DNA from: Hyaloscypha bicolor E
Lineage: Eukaryota > Ascomycota > Leotiomycetes > Helotiales > Hyaloscyphaceae
DNA length: 64,000 bases
Reading direction: 5' to 3'
Assembly (NCBI RefSeq): GCF_002865645.1
Contig: NW_020194554.1
Coordinates: 1,240,001-1,304,000 of the forward strand
In this document: positions 1 to 12,400 of the stretch, in pieces
Layout: every line of letters starts with the position of its first letter
Position numbering within the stretch: position 1 is the stretch's first letter
Position numbers and translations under genes: made by a program
The notes under the pieces: generated by a model
Seen by the model: only the letters and a program-made list of their open reading frames with translations
The model's database searches: none
Told to the model about the DNA's origin: nothing

Positions 1-818
1 TGGCATCTACCTATTGTGGGAACAACTGTGCGAGTAATTAGGGACAGGGGTTTAGGAGTTTTGCGTGTGTTTTGATGCCGTATAAGGAATCACGGGAAAG
101 GAATGCTTTCTTGGCAAAACTTATATAGATGTGTCGGCATTTGCGGGTCCCATGAAGTGTTTTTCTTTCACATCATTTCTCGCGGACTAGTTCCGCAGCA
201 GTCGAAAGTTGGGGATTGAAGATCTTGGTGGGAACTTGAAAAGTGTGGTTTGATTGTTGAGTTATGCTGATCCGTGGGTCGGCGTTAAGTGTGATCCCTC
301 TGGAGGATAGCAATTGAAACTTCGGGTAGCCGGCAAAACGGTTGGCTGATAGAGAACATCAAGCATTACTGCCGTCTATTGGGAATGTATAATTTCTCAT
401 GAGTGCTTCTGGGATACCAATTCCATTGTACTTCCGTTAGACAAGTCCAAATCAAATCTCATCCTATTCCTAAGATTCACGTCTCGCTGCCTCAAACTGT
501 GCCAGCGTTCGAAGGGATACCATAGAAAAGGTATGGAATTCATTGGTATGTGTCATCTACTTATTCATCAAGACTATCTACTTACCTAGTGGTCACCCAA
601 GTCATCTCAATTCAGTTGAGTTGTCATCAGTCGGTTAGCCAATTCTTTTTGCCAGACACGCTTTCCCATCAAAAGCAATCGCATATCCACGAGACCAGCC
701 AAAACTCTTCCATCTGATAGACAGACAGACGAGCCGTCAATAAAAACGCCTTCCATGCAGATCGCTTGAGCAACCATTGTAAATCCGCTCCAATTGCAAT
801 TCATCATTTTAACTGGAC
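1..818. other. Intergenic, no gene seen
   Basis: I see no convincing coding region, RNA gene or repeat here. The last part is the expected 3' untranslated region of the minus-strand importin gene that stops at 819. Confidence 0.5.
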
Positions 819-3800
819 TCATTGGGCTCCGTTGACGACGACCCCGGGAATCTGAGCGATGGCCGCCGCCGCTGCGGCTGCAGCTTGGGCATTAGCATCA
901 GCTTGGTGAAGGACGCCTTGCACTATTGTTTGCTCATCAGGGTTGAGATTTGTGGTGAGAGATTCATAAAGCTGGGGTTGTTCTTGTTGAAGTTCTGTGG
1001 TCCCTTGATTAGCGAGATGTGAGTGATATGGAGAAGATCAATTACTTAGAAGGGCGTTTCGGAAGAGTTGGTAAGGTTCAATCTTGTCAAGTGGTGTTTC
1101 AAGGAGGCTCTCCTCCCCGAGCTCATCATCCGAATCGTTGTCTTCCAGATTTTGGAATTTTTGGGCCTGGAAAGGGTTAGTAGATGGACGAGATGGATGA
1201 TATTTTGAACTTGCCTCCTCGTTTAAGAACTCGAGATAAGCACTACTCTCATCTCTGCCATCAGTCTCGTCCTCAACTTCCGTCTCATCATTCCACGCAG
1301 TATCGTCACCAGCCCACTCATCCTCCTCATCCTCGTCGTCATAAGCAGAGCCCTCGAGTGGGAAGTCATCTTTAAGAGCCTCTTCGCGGTCTTCATGAGA
1401 GGTCAGCAAGTAATTTCTGAAAAGCAAATTGTCTTTTACTCACTCTTGGTCGCAGCTGGGAGAGTTTGGAACAAACGAACAATTCCCTGTGGATCAAGTA
1501 AGCAAGAGTACTCGTCAAGAATTGTCAGTACAGACCTGCAACAGTCTGGGCCAGCCTTGCTGAACGCTGACTGGGACTTGGTCAGCATTTAGCGTGAGCA
1601 GCGCGACAATAGCCGCAATTGATAACTTCTTGTCATGGACTCTGGTGAAGCTGTCGATACTTGAGAACCACAAGCTGAAAAATTTGTTGGTCCATCCTTT
1701 CGATTCGAGGACATGGAGAGCCAAGACCTACGCCGTCGAGGGTTAGAAATTACGGTAGAAGCAATGTGATTAGAGGATCTTACAGGGTTGTAGTAAATGG
1801 CGTTGATAACCATTTCCATGAGATGTATCTTGTACGACTTCACCTTGGTTTGCGAGTCGGTCAAAGTGCGCATTGCCATTTCGACCTATAAATGTTTAGC
1901 ACGTAGGAAAGAAGAATCTAGCTCGAGGGGACTGACGAATGCCACAACGTATTGATCTGCATGGCCACGTAGACTTAACATGATGCCTTCAGCCAATTTG
2001 CAAGCGCAAATCCTATCCACTCCACCAACTTTCTCGTCTGCAAACATGTCTTGGACCATTGAAAACATGGCGTCCAAGTATTGCGGAGTTTGGACGAGAT
2101 GTGCTGCTCCGTACTGCACGAAGTTGTCGAGTGCAGGAAGCATGTCTTCGAGATAGAGCTCTGCACCTGCTTTGAAGGTGGCATGGATGAGCTCAAAAGC
2201 TTGCCACATAGTTGGTGAAATCGATTTAGCAGCGAAAGTACAGCTGTCGATGATCTCGAATACCTCGTTGTAAAGATCTGGACATGTTAGTAATCTTCCA
2301 ATCCAAGGTCCCAAATTAATTTACCATATAGTTTATTTTCCAGTGTGACCTTAATGACTGGCATCAAAATCGACTCCATATGGAGGAGAACATCAGGAGT
2401 ACTCTCCAGAGTAAGAATCAAAGTGCCAATTGTTTGAAGGACTCCAAGAGCAGTAATGCTCTTGTCATCCAGGTAGTCGCCGTAGCTATCGTCGTCTTCG
2501 CGCTTCTCGTTCTTCTCAAGAAGTTCTCGGACGATCCGGAGATAAGTGTCCCGCAGCTGTTCACTCAGAGCAACAGCAAATGGAGTTAATTCTGTCGCGA
2601 AGACCTCGACAAAGTCTTCCATGACATTTGACAGTGCATCAACATCAACCTCATTTGCGAGCTTCAGGAGTTGTTGCATGATTTGGGGTATGTTTGTCTG
2701 CATGTTGGTTCGGATAATGTCGTGTCTGATGAGAGGCTGGAGTGCGAGAGCGGCTTCGACACGGACTGGAAGCTCTTGGTCGGCCATACATTCAAGAATG
2801 TTGCGGTAGATGATCAAGAGGTTGTTGGGATCCTTGAAGTCAAGCTGCTCAAATTTCTCCACAGTATCACAAGCTCGTGCTCGCAAGAATCCTTGGGAGC
2901 TTCGGAAATCTGGGAAAACGAACCGAACCAGGAAGTACTCAACCTGCTCAGCAATTGGACTCTTCTTCCCCAAAATGACACTCGACAAGGTTCCAATCAT
3001 CCGTAAAGCTCCCTCCTTTGCGATATGATCCTTCTTGTCATCTTCAGTTGATTCATAGTCGCTGACAATCTTGTTGACGAACGCCAGAATAGTAAAGGTT
3101 TGTTTTCTCCGGGCTTTCGTGAGTGTGACCAAGAAATTTGTTGCAGCAACATCCGGGGCGGAGACTTCTTCGTAATAGTTGAGTTTGTGGTGAAGATATT
3201 CCTCGGGGTCAGACTCGAATTTCTCAACATCGTCTTGAGAAAGGCACATGACCGGGAACAAGAAGTGGGTAACAAGAGTATCAAGATGTGGTTTGAGGTG
3301 AGCCCACATTTGTTTAGGTCGAACACACTCATCTAAAAAGACAAGAGTGTATGATAGGCAGGGTCTGCTGAGCCATGTCGTCTTGGCCACCCATTTCTCG
3401 ATTTGTTGAAGGTATCCCTTGAGAATTTCGGGTGCGAAGTTGGCAGTAAAGCTCTTGGCAAATTCTGTGTAGTCATCCCCATTCCCTTTCTGCAGTGACG
3501 ATGGGTTGCCATAGCTATTCAGGTTAGTAGAAGTTCCACAATGGTTCGGCATCTGCGTACCGGACAAACAAGCGGTTGAGATTGAAGTATGCCCATTTCT
3601 TAGCTTTCCACCAGTGGTTGGCTTCACGCTCTGTGAGGTCTTCCGGCAAGGCTGTGGGAGGCACTTCTTTAGCAACAGTATGAAGGAAGAGCGAGCACCA
3701 CCCAATAACCACAGGCTGTGCTCTCAAAGAGGCGGATAACTCGAACTAAATTTATCAGCACTTCCGCTTGCTGAGGGATCTGGTCTGGCAAACATACGAA

Positions 3801-4536
3801 TGTTGCGTGCTTATACGCCTTCAACACTATATGCAGCATCTCCCCAGCATCCTCACTTGTCTCATTAACAAGACCTTGTCCTATAGTCAAAAGCCGTGGG
3901 AAGGTAGCCTCCACAATCTTATCGAAGTCGGTTCGGTTCTCCCCTGATTTAAAGCGGAAGACGCGACAAATAGCGAGAAGGCACTGGAGGCCTGCAAAAA
4001 TGGAGGAGGCGTCGTTGGTGTTCAGGAGTTGCACCGTGATGGGAATGAAAGCCGGCCATTTTTCGGGAAAATCGTAGTGAAGAATCTTCTGGAGGACGGG
4101 GACCAGCTGCTGGCGAATCTGTGCTGGGGAAGACGAAAGGACAGGAAGGAGACGGTCTCGAAATCTTTGCTTCTCATCTTCGGGTATAGGCTTGTTCTGC
4201 GGGAAGTCCTCGCTCGGTGACCACCCTCGTGTGATGCGATTCTTGAGGTAAACCACGGCTGCAGTTGTGCGTTAGTATCTGCGAGCAGCGGGGTAGCAGT
4301 TTGTGGTTTGCATACTTGACATGCGAACTGAAGCTTCCTGCTCAGCCTGCAGGATATCCAGCAGCGCGTCGGTGAAGCCCGGGTGTTCTTCAGCCTACAA
4401 AGATATCGTCAACGGGCGGCCCTGAGGGTTCCACAGCCGTACTTACAGTCTTCAGGTCGAGCTCAGCACGGCGTCGAGCATCCGCGTCGGCGTCAAGCGT
4501 CGCGACAATGCGACCTCGCAGTACAGCCACATCCAT
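819..4536 (-). CDS. nmd5: Importin-7/8-type karyopherin (Nmd5/Sxm1 family)
   Basis: Predicted nuclear transport receptor of the importin-beta superfamily, carrying cargo through the nuclear pore with Ran-GTP. I assemble twelve exons from the ATG at 4536 to a TGA at 819-821, which gives about 1051 codons with consistent phases; yeast Nmd5 is close to this length. The N-terminal importin-beta part shows the family pattern (VVYLKNRI, then LHYDFPEKWPAF). A strongly acidic stretch near the C terminus (DDEDEEDEW, then TEVEDETD) is typical of importin 7/8. Introns by position: 4395-4446, 4259-4315, 3746-3797, 3515-3560, 2278-2324, 1886-1936, 1728-1783, 1487-1535, 1391-1443, 1167-1214 (GC-AG) and 995-1045. 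The last exon encodes an alanine-rich tail that a single-ORF view misses. An alternative last acceptor at 1004 also stays in frame. Nmd5 versus Sxm1 cannot be settled from sequence alone. Confidence 0.9.
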
Positions 4537-7365
4537 TTTCGGGCTTGGAATGCGCCGGGCGATCTGAGTTGGTATGACAGACAGAGAGACAGCTTGATGC
4601 TGGAGCTGGTGAGCGGTTCGGTGTGGTTGAATAATTATGTGGTATTTTCGCCTGACGAAATAAGGCAGAACGACAGGGGAGGGACAGAGTCCACAAGGCT
4701 CAAGGCGGTCAGTCGAAGTCCAGGGCACAATGGAAGTCCCCCCACCACTGCCGCCAGGAGCGTTGCACGGGAATCCAGCAGCACGTTTCAGGGGATCGTG
4801 GAAGCGTGCAGGATCGAGGACTCCTTGCCGTGGCACAATCAAGCTTGTTCTACTTCTGGAAGTGGAGGTGGATGCTACAATGGGGAATCAAGCCCAAATT
4901 TGGGTTCTGTTCTGTGAAAGGTGGAGCGGGCCTTTTTTGGGCTTCTCGAGTCTGCGATTTCTGATACACAACGATAACGACCAAATGCGAATATTATAAC
5001 ATGAAGACGAGTGTTGTTTTTGTTCGTAGGAGGGAGGTTTCGGGTTTAATTATGAACCCAGGCCTTATGCTTGAGATGATTAAATGACATGTGGATAGAT
5101 GAGACTATGGAATCAATTACACCCCCTCCCGGGCAATTTCACGTCTAGAACTTATTCTTCTCCCATTCAGGGTCGAACTGTGCATGGATTTCGCTCTTCT
5201 GTTACCCGCCTCAGGTAATAATTAGATGTATCGATCACGCGACTCAGTGGGCGAAAGTTGAACCAACATGTAACCAACAGACTGTTTGAGTAATGCACAA
5301 GGAAATATTCCAATGTTTGGGAGCTATCTTGAGTGCGGCAGCGCCAGCTTCGAGATCGACAGGAAATGATACTCTACGCGTAGGGCTGAATGTCCCAATA
5401 TCTTGCTGTAATTTCGACATGGATTCTTTGCTAATTTGAAGTCAAAACTCGACTAGTTTTCGATTCTTGTTCTTCTCGTAAATGACCAAATAATTTAAAA
5501 GCTTGCCTGAAGCATGGTTCACGGTACTCCTGTGCGAAGAAAAGATGAGAAAAAAAGATGGTATCAGTGAGCTTGGACTTTTGCTTGCAGCTGTCGCCTT
5601 TCCTTTTCAGGCAAGGTGGCAGAATCTCAACAGACCCATGCAGGAAAAATGTAACCCCAGCATCACACAAATGACCGAGGTGTTTTCCCGACGAGGTAAA
5701 GACAAAACATAAGAACTCTTCGTCTCTGCATTTGCTCCTTCGTTCCTTCTCCTCTGCTTGTCTGCAATGGTCACAAGTGCCTCTTCCACTCCAATCTCAT
5801 TGTCTCAAACTGCCTGTTTTTCAATTCCAAATGCCTAAGCTCATCCACGTCTTATGCACAACCTTCTCTTATCAACATGGCTATGCCTCGAGCTCGATCA
5901 TTGCCAACTGATCTGATTGACCAACTATTCATCACCTGGCATAGAACCACTATTTCTCTTCGTGCTCTGGTAGACACTCTTAGTGGGAATGGAGGCGTTT
6001 TTGAGGCATGATTAGCAGGTGCTAAATCAAAGAAAGAATACTTGCTGCTTTCTATAACGGATTTTCATTGAACCGATTTGTTAGATGAGTAGAAAGGCGA
6101 TAAGTACACTTATAACATATAATTGATTATGCACTACTACTCTCCCTTCCACGTTTACCTATCTAAGTGTAAGGCAGCATTTTGTGTGAAATCAATTCAT
6201 TGGATTTTATATATCTTTGATAACCGATGAGGTGAATCTCAACATCCGATGATCTTGATCCGGCTCGAAGCCGCTCGTTGCTGTTTTTTCCGTTTGACTG
6301 CATGATCCACGATCTTGATTTGCAGCTGTGTTGAAACGTGGTTCCGGATTGAGGACTTCCGCAACTTTAAACTTTTGGTTTCTCGGGAGGATTTTGGCTA
6401 AACCAAGTTGTAAGTTGTTCCTAGTATTAAGTATCTTTTATACAGCACAAGCTGCGTGACCTTGGCACTGATCACCGATGGCGATATGATTCAGGTAGCT
6501 CCCGGAGGGCTGTTTGTAGATCCTGGGATCAGAAAGATTGAACAGGGAGGGAGATGCGATGTATAAAGATATAGAATGTTCGTCCTTTATAGATCAGACG
6601 TCACCTCAAAGTTGAAGTTTGGTTTGTAATGGTAATGGCACTTCCATCTTTCCCACGATTTTGCTTCTCATCACGTATCATCCTTTATCTTCCTGGTTCT
6701 TCACAACTAACATACTACAGGCTCGCAACCAAAGTCTTAGCAGCTCACAGCCCCCCATCGCCTTCCTGCCAACAGTAACCAACGCACCCCTACCCGAAGA
6801 CTGCAAGGCAGTCCCCATTGCATACAATCGCAAATAATCTAGCTACTCGCGCACACCATTCCCTGCAGATGTCCACCCACCCTGCCAACGATTGTTGTCT
6901 CCACTCAATGTCCAACCAAATGTACACCATTAGGTCGCACTGCCTGGACCTCGACCTTAGCACCTTGCGAGGCCATAGATTCAGAACCTCCAAAGTACTC
7001 TCATTCCCAACCGGGTACCATAGATCTCCCCCAGGCCACGATCACCTCGAAGGTTAAATGCGTTATAATTATGAAGACAAATGGCTCTAGCTATACTGTG
7101 ACTCCCACACCCCCCAGTCCGGCGGTGACAGCGGGCGGTTATTGAGGATCTTTTCGAAGTATTGGATTTTTGGTTGTTCTGGCATCAAGATGGAATAGGG
7201 GTTTGGAAATGTCCCGCTTTCTGATTTTCCGAGTGCCAGTAAGGACTACACCGTTCTCAGACAAAATCACGTTAATGGCTCTAAGGACACTGATATATGA
7301 GAGTTTGATAAATTGAAAGGAGGAAGTGGTTTTGGCCATCAGTCATTGATTCATTCTGGGAGGCT
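4537..7365. other. 2.8 kb without a recognisable gene
   Basis: This region holds the importin promoter at its left end and the 3' side of cwc24 at its right end. Only short scattered ORFs occur and none resembles a known family. A pyrimidine-rich stretch lies near 5715-5880. A noncoding transcript or a fast-evolving small gene cannot be excluded. Confidence 0.4.
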
Positions 7366-8505
7366 CTATTCTGCTTCTTCTTCTTCGTCACCACTAACTT
7401 CCTCCCCAGCTTCAATTGCCTTCTGTCTCCTCTTTGCTGCCCGATCTCTCTTTTTGTCCAGCAATTTCATTAACCCCTTTGCTACATTGAACACCCCGCC
7501 AGTACCTGCTCCACAAGCGGCACAACTTGGATCTTTCCTATACCTCTTCAGCGCACAACTCTCGCAAAAGTAGTGCCCACATTTCGTCACAATCGGATCC
7601 TTATATTTCTCCTTGCAAATAATGCACGCAAAAGGAATTCCTTCCAAAATAGCATCATCATCCCCCGAATCCTCTTCCTCCGCATTACGATTCGCACTCG
7701 CGATCTTCGTACCACCCGTGACTTTCTTGCCCTTCGTTACATTCTCCCATTCTTTATCCAGCTGCCATCCTTGTTTGTAATCCTCTCTCGCATGTAAGAA
7801 CTTGCAACTGTCGCCAAAGCCGCAGAAACCGGTCTGTTTGTAGCTACAACGAATTAGCAAGATATTTCTTTGGGAGGTAGAGAGCCGGGGGCGAGCCGGG
7901 AGCATGAGATATGCCCCCGACCAGTGAAATAGGGGCTCGGGGCATAGGACAAAGAAATAGGTTGCTTACTCTTTGCAGACGTCGGGCGCAAAATCCGTTA
8001 CCGTGATGGTGCGGATGTTGGTGGGAGCCTTCACGGGACCGACAACCTTGGTTGGAGCGTTCGGATTCTTTTGAATGAAGGAGGTGGCGTTCGCGAGGCC
8101 TTTGTATGTCCCTTCTGCAGCTTCTGGCTTGGCTCTCGTTGTGCCAAGGAGAGACTTGCTTGACAGGGCGTCGGTAGCATTCTCATCGTACCAATTACTT
8201 TGCTTGGTGGCGTCGTTGGAGCTCTTGATCGTTGTACTGCGGTCAGCAGAATATATTGTGGAGGTGAGGTCGGACGTAGAGGCGGCGTTGTTCTTTGATG
8301 ACGCGGTTACAGCGCCTATGTTCTTCTTTCTTCGTTTGATCTTGTGTCCGGATTCATCTTCAGAGGAGGAGTAATCGGCGGAATCGCTGTCTGAGGCTGG
8401 AGGTGGGGTGGCGGCGCGTTTTCGAAAGCTGGATTTGCCTTTAGCAGAGCGTTTCTTGAAGATGGCTATTGGCTCAGTGGCCTGGGGAGTTTCCATAGAC
8501 TCCAT
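7366..8505 (-). CDS. cwc24: Pre-mRNA splicing factor Cwc24 (CCCH + RING, RNF113A-like)
   Basis: A spliceosome-associated protein that acts around the activation step and first transesterification. The 337-residue product has a charged, Ser-rich N terminus, then a CCCH zinc finger (DYKQTGFCGFGDSCKFLH, about residues 180-200). The linker Trp motif (GWQLDKEWE) follows, then a C3HC4 RING finger (CIICKEKYKDPIVTKCGHYF onward, about residues 260-305) and an acidic tail. The ATG at 8505 is the first good start. One intron (7844-7969, 126 bp) falls just before the CCCH finger, and joining across it restores the finger exactly. That intron is more than twice the usual length here and nearly duplicates the intron at 14840-14966. 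The gene is divergent from the ApsA gene, with 930 bp between the starts. Confidence 0.95.
7844..7969 (-). mobile_element. Introner-like element forming the cwc24 intron
   Basis: The 126-bp intron, read on the minus strand, matches the 127-bp intron at 14840-14966 along its whole length, with roughly 85 per cent identity by eye. Just inside its ends are TATTTCTTTG and its perfect reverse complement CAAAGAAATA. An inner hairpin is present but imperfect here (GGGGGCAT against ATGCTCCC). It has a GTAAGC donor, a CTAAT branch-like site and a GTAG acceptor. Full-length similarity between introns of unrelated genes is the hallmark of introner-like elements; mobility is inferred. Confidence 0.75.
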
Positions 8506-9435
8506 GGTGGTGAGGATGTTCGGTGAGAGGAGAGAGAGGGTGGGCGTCGGAAAAGTTAAAGAACAAGGCTGAGAACCTGGTTGCGTTCGAAGTCCTCGGC
8601 TGGTAAAGTACATTTGAGGATGAAGTAAGCAATTTCTGACTAAACACCAGGAGCTGTTCCGTTGGTTCTGGAAGGTGCGCCCCGACTGGGATAGACCATG
8701 GAGTCTGACTTTCGTGCAGGAAAGGTCAAATGTTTTGTCAAATTGCGGCCGTCAATGCAAGCCCCATCTTGTGAGAGGCTGATCCCATCCTGCGTTGTTG
8801 TTCTGGGCGGCGCACATCCAATCAAACGGCGGGAATCTAGGCGGTCTGAAATAAACACGATCGGGCTCGCCCAGTCACAAATCTGCGTTCGAGTTCAAGC
8901 GAGAAGCACGCGAAGCCGCACTTTATCATGCTTCGACCACGCCGGGTGTGCTTCTCACTTTCCGTTCCTCAGTCATCTCGTTGTTTGTCATTGCTCTCTG
9001 TTTCCCAGCACAATCATCGTATTATTGAGGGGGCTCACACGGCACCATCTCAACAACGGTGTTCCCAATCGTGTCAACGGTAACGGCCTGTCTCATCGCC
9101 AAAAGAAATCGGAACGGCCCACCAGGAACGCGCCCCTTAGTCAACAGAAACTAGCTACTTCGGCACAACAATCAACACACCTGTAACACCAGCATTCTTT
9201 GTACCACGGGGAACAGGTAAAAGGTGTTCGACCCGACTCTGAACATTTGTGAATCACGAATACTTTACGCGATTGTCGTCCACGAAGCTACCCTCAGACA
9301 TTGGCAGGTGGTGCAAGAGAGGAGAGCGGGGAGACCTGGAGAGGGCATCATCATTGAAGGGCACAACACGACCCCACCCAGCATTTAACGGCGGCTGCTC
9401 CTGTGAAGGGCAACCCCAGACCCTCGAATCCAAAG
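8506..9435. promoter_or_regulatory. Divergent intergenic region, cwc24 / apsA
   Basis: These 930 bp separate two start codons facing away from each other and must hold both promoters and both 5' untranslated regions. I see no clear TATA box or repeated operator. An upstream in-frame GTG at 9403 exists but the ATG at 9436 is preferred. Confidence 0.5.
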
Positions 9436-12400
9436 ATGGCGACTTCACTGGCAGCAGATCAGCCATCTGTACCACCTCAATCGGATATGACGGCTTCTCA
9501 TATGGTAGAGAACGATCCCTTCCTGTCGGCATCAACGGGCTCAAATCACCATCGATTCTCCCATTTCGATAACCAGTTGTTCGCACTTGGTCCAACAACC
9601 TCCCCAGACCAAGCCAAGCGTGCACTGGAGGCTCATCTCGCCGAGACTGAGCGTCGAATAGAAGAGGCTTCAAAGCTTGGAACCACTCTTGTACAGCAAC
9701 GGAAGGATCTCGCAGAGCGGTTAAAGGAGGTCGAGAAACAACAAAGTGAAGGAGATATCACCCCTGAACTGCGTCAAAAGCTCGTGGAGATCGAGAAGGA
9801 GTACAATGAGGTTGGACGGGAGAGCGCAAGGGCATTTCTGCCGAAGGTCAGGGTCTCCAGCAACGAGATGGCAGGATCCCCCTTCGCGGGTGATTCGAAT
9901 GTAATGCTCATTCCCAATACAAGTTGATCTACGCTAACCTCTGACAGCGCTCAAGAAGTCCATCGAAATTTGAGAGCCAGGCCACGAATTCTCCTTCTAA
10001 ACTCATCGTCCCCAATCGAAAGCAACGAAACCAGCCCTCCAATAGGGTTCATGATATCGAATTTGCAACTGAGATCAGCACTTCTTTGTTATCGCAGGTA
10101 CGACATCTTCAAGCCCTACTAGCAGAGAAGGAAGAAACTTTGAAGACAATCACCTACGAGAAATCAAGACTAGAGATTGAGGCGGAAGGGTTTAATCAAC
10201 GGTTAAGAAGTCTCGACGAGAGTGAGCACAGGTACAAGGACGAAAACTGGAATCTTGAGACACAGATCCATGAATTTCTAGCAGCTGCAAAGGAGGCAGC
10301 CGATAGGGAGAAGAAACTGACGCAGAACCTCAACATCGTGCAGGCGGAGAAGAGTGCTGCACAAAAGGAGCTCGACGATATCAAGTTGAACCACGCGAAG
10401 CTCACAGAAGATCACGCCACTGCCCTTAAACATTACGATGTTGAGCTGGGTAGCGTCAAGCGGAGCATGACGATGGCAGAAAATGAGCGGGGTGCTTTAC
10501 AACGGAAAATCGAAGATCTCACCGGCCAGAATCAAGAACTTGCCAAAGCAGTAGCACACCAACGAGGCCGTTTAGAGGATCGAGAACATGCACGAGGGTT
10601 GAGTGATGAGGACTTCGAAACTGCACCTGACAATGTCACCCCCGAGCATTCTCCGCCACCTTCTCCAGTGAAGGGGACACCACGACACAGCATGCTTGAA
10701 TCAGAGACGCTCAAGAGTTCCTTGCACCATGCGCATCGAATGATCCAGAATCTGAAGACCAACATTCATCGAGAGAAAACCGAGAAGCTGGAGTTGAAGC
10801 GTATGCTCCAGGATGCTAGAGATGAGTTGGATGCGCGCCGAAGCGATATAGGCTCTAACGGGAAGAGAAATCGCAAGGTTGACTCGAAGGAATTCAAGAA
10901 GCCCCTCAGACCCGGACAACTCGGTGGGCTCAGGAATAGTCGAAGTGAAGTTTTCCTAGAAGATCCCAACTGGGAAGAAGATACTGGCGAGAGAAGCCCG
11001 AGCCACCCGACAGCTATTACTGCTGGCGCTGTTGCTGGAGGTGTAGCCGGTGCGGCTCTGACCGATTCTAGTGACCATTTCGAAACTGCAAACGAGAACG
11101 ACACCAGTGATGCCTTCGAGACTGCAAACGAGCGAGGCACTGAGACCGAGGATTTCCAGACCGGTCACGAAGAAATGAGCGGCAGTGATGAGCTAACAGA
11201 GACCGAGGGAGGAAAACCCACGCCTCGTCATAAGCCCACACCCCTATCCCTCTCCAAGCCAGGAAATAGGGAGTCTTTCCAAAGCACCGCTTCCACCTCC
11301 GGAGACGAGTACAGCTACGAGGACGTAAAGACGCCCACTGCCTCCGCGCAGCCCCAACGCTTGCGACTCAGGGTGAGTCGTGGGGGCAACCGAAGATCGC
11401 GCGTTGCCAGCGAAGAACCTCAGTTCCAGAGCAGTCCAGCCAGCTTTGCAAATAGCAGCAGAAACGCCACTCCTCAAGCAGGACAAAGCTTGTTTGCCGA
11501 GCTTGGTGATATGGGCGGCAGCGATGATGAGTCCATGCAGGGTACTCCGAGTCGCAGTGCCTTCGGTTCACCTGCTTCGTCGAGACCTGGCACAGCAAAG
11601 AACACTCCTGCAATTCTCAGTCCCGTTTCGCCGCCGCCAGTCCCAAAAATTCCAATGGTGGATTCTGGAATGATGACCGAACCGTGGGGACCTGAACCAC
11701 CTACACCTAAGACGGCAGTTCCTTATCTCGCTGGAACTGGTCTTGCAGGCGCTGCCGCAGCCGAAGCTGCGCACTTGATGAGCGATAAATATTCTTCAAC
11801 TGCAACTCAAGTAAAGGCAGAAACTTCTGATGCTGGGAGTCAATGGCACGATGAGCAAGTGAATAAATCACTAAAAGTTGATTCGGACCAGAGTTCCCGA
11901 CCAATTTCTACATCCACTTATAGCGACATGAGCTCTCAGTACGATGCAGTTGTCTTGGACGAAAGACTCGCCAAATTCCCGTCACCTCCATCATCTCGTG
12001 CACACACTCCGATGACCAGCCTGGCCAGGATGGAGGCACTGTCAGCACCGTTGACAATTTCCACAATCGTTTCCGAGCATGTTGAGCCGACCGAAGCACC
12101 CGAGTCCCCAATCCTTCCAGAATTACAGAGAAAATCAGTTCCAGGTGCGCCAAGCCTTGCAACGATCGTTGCACCTCTTGCGTTCTCTTCAATCCAGTCA
12201 GTCGACACGGAACCCATCGAGCCTCGCAGCCCTCGGCGAGATGGGGTTATGATCCCACGAGACGATTCGGAAGATGAGAAGGCTGTTAGGGACGCACCAG
12301 AGACTCCGAAACCAACCTTTCTTGGATCAGTCTTCGCCTGGAATAAGAACAAGACCCCGACAACGCCCTTCATTGCTGAGGACGAGACTCGGCAATCGCC

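Noticed and set aside
607..822. 71-codon minus-strand ORF just before the importin end
   Set aside because: It overlaps the 3' end of the importin gene in another frame and has no family resemblance. The importin C-terminal exon explains the coding signal.
11908..12373. Long minus-strand ORFs inside apsA
   Set aside because: They are antisense shadows of a long low-complexity coding exon.
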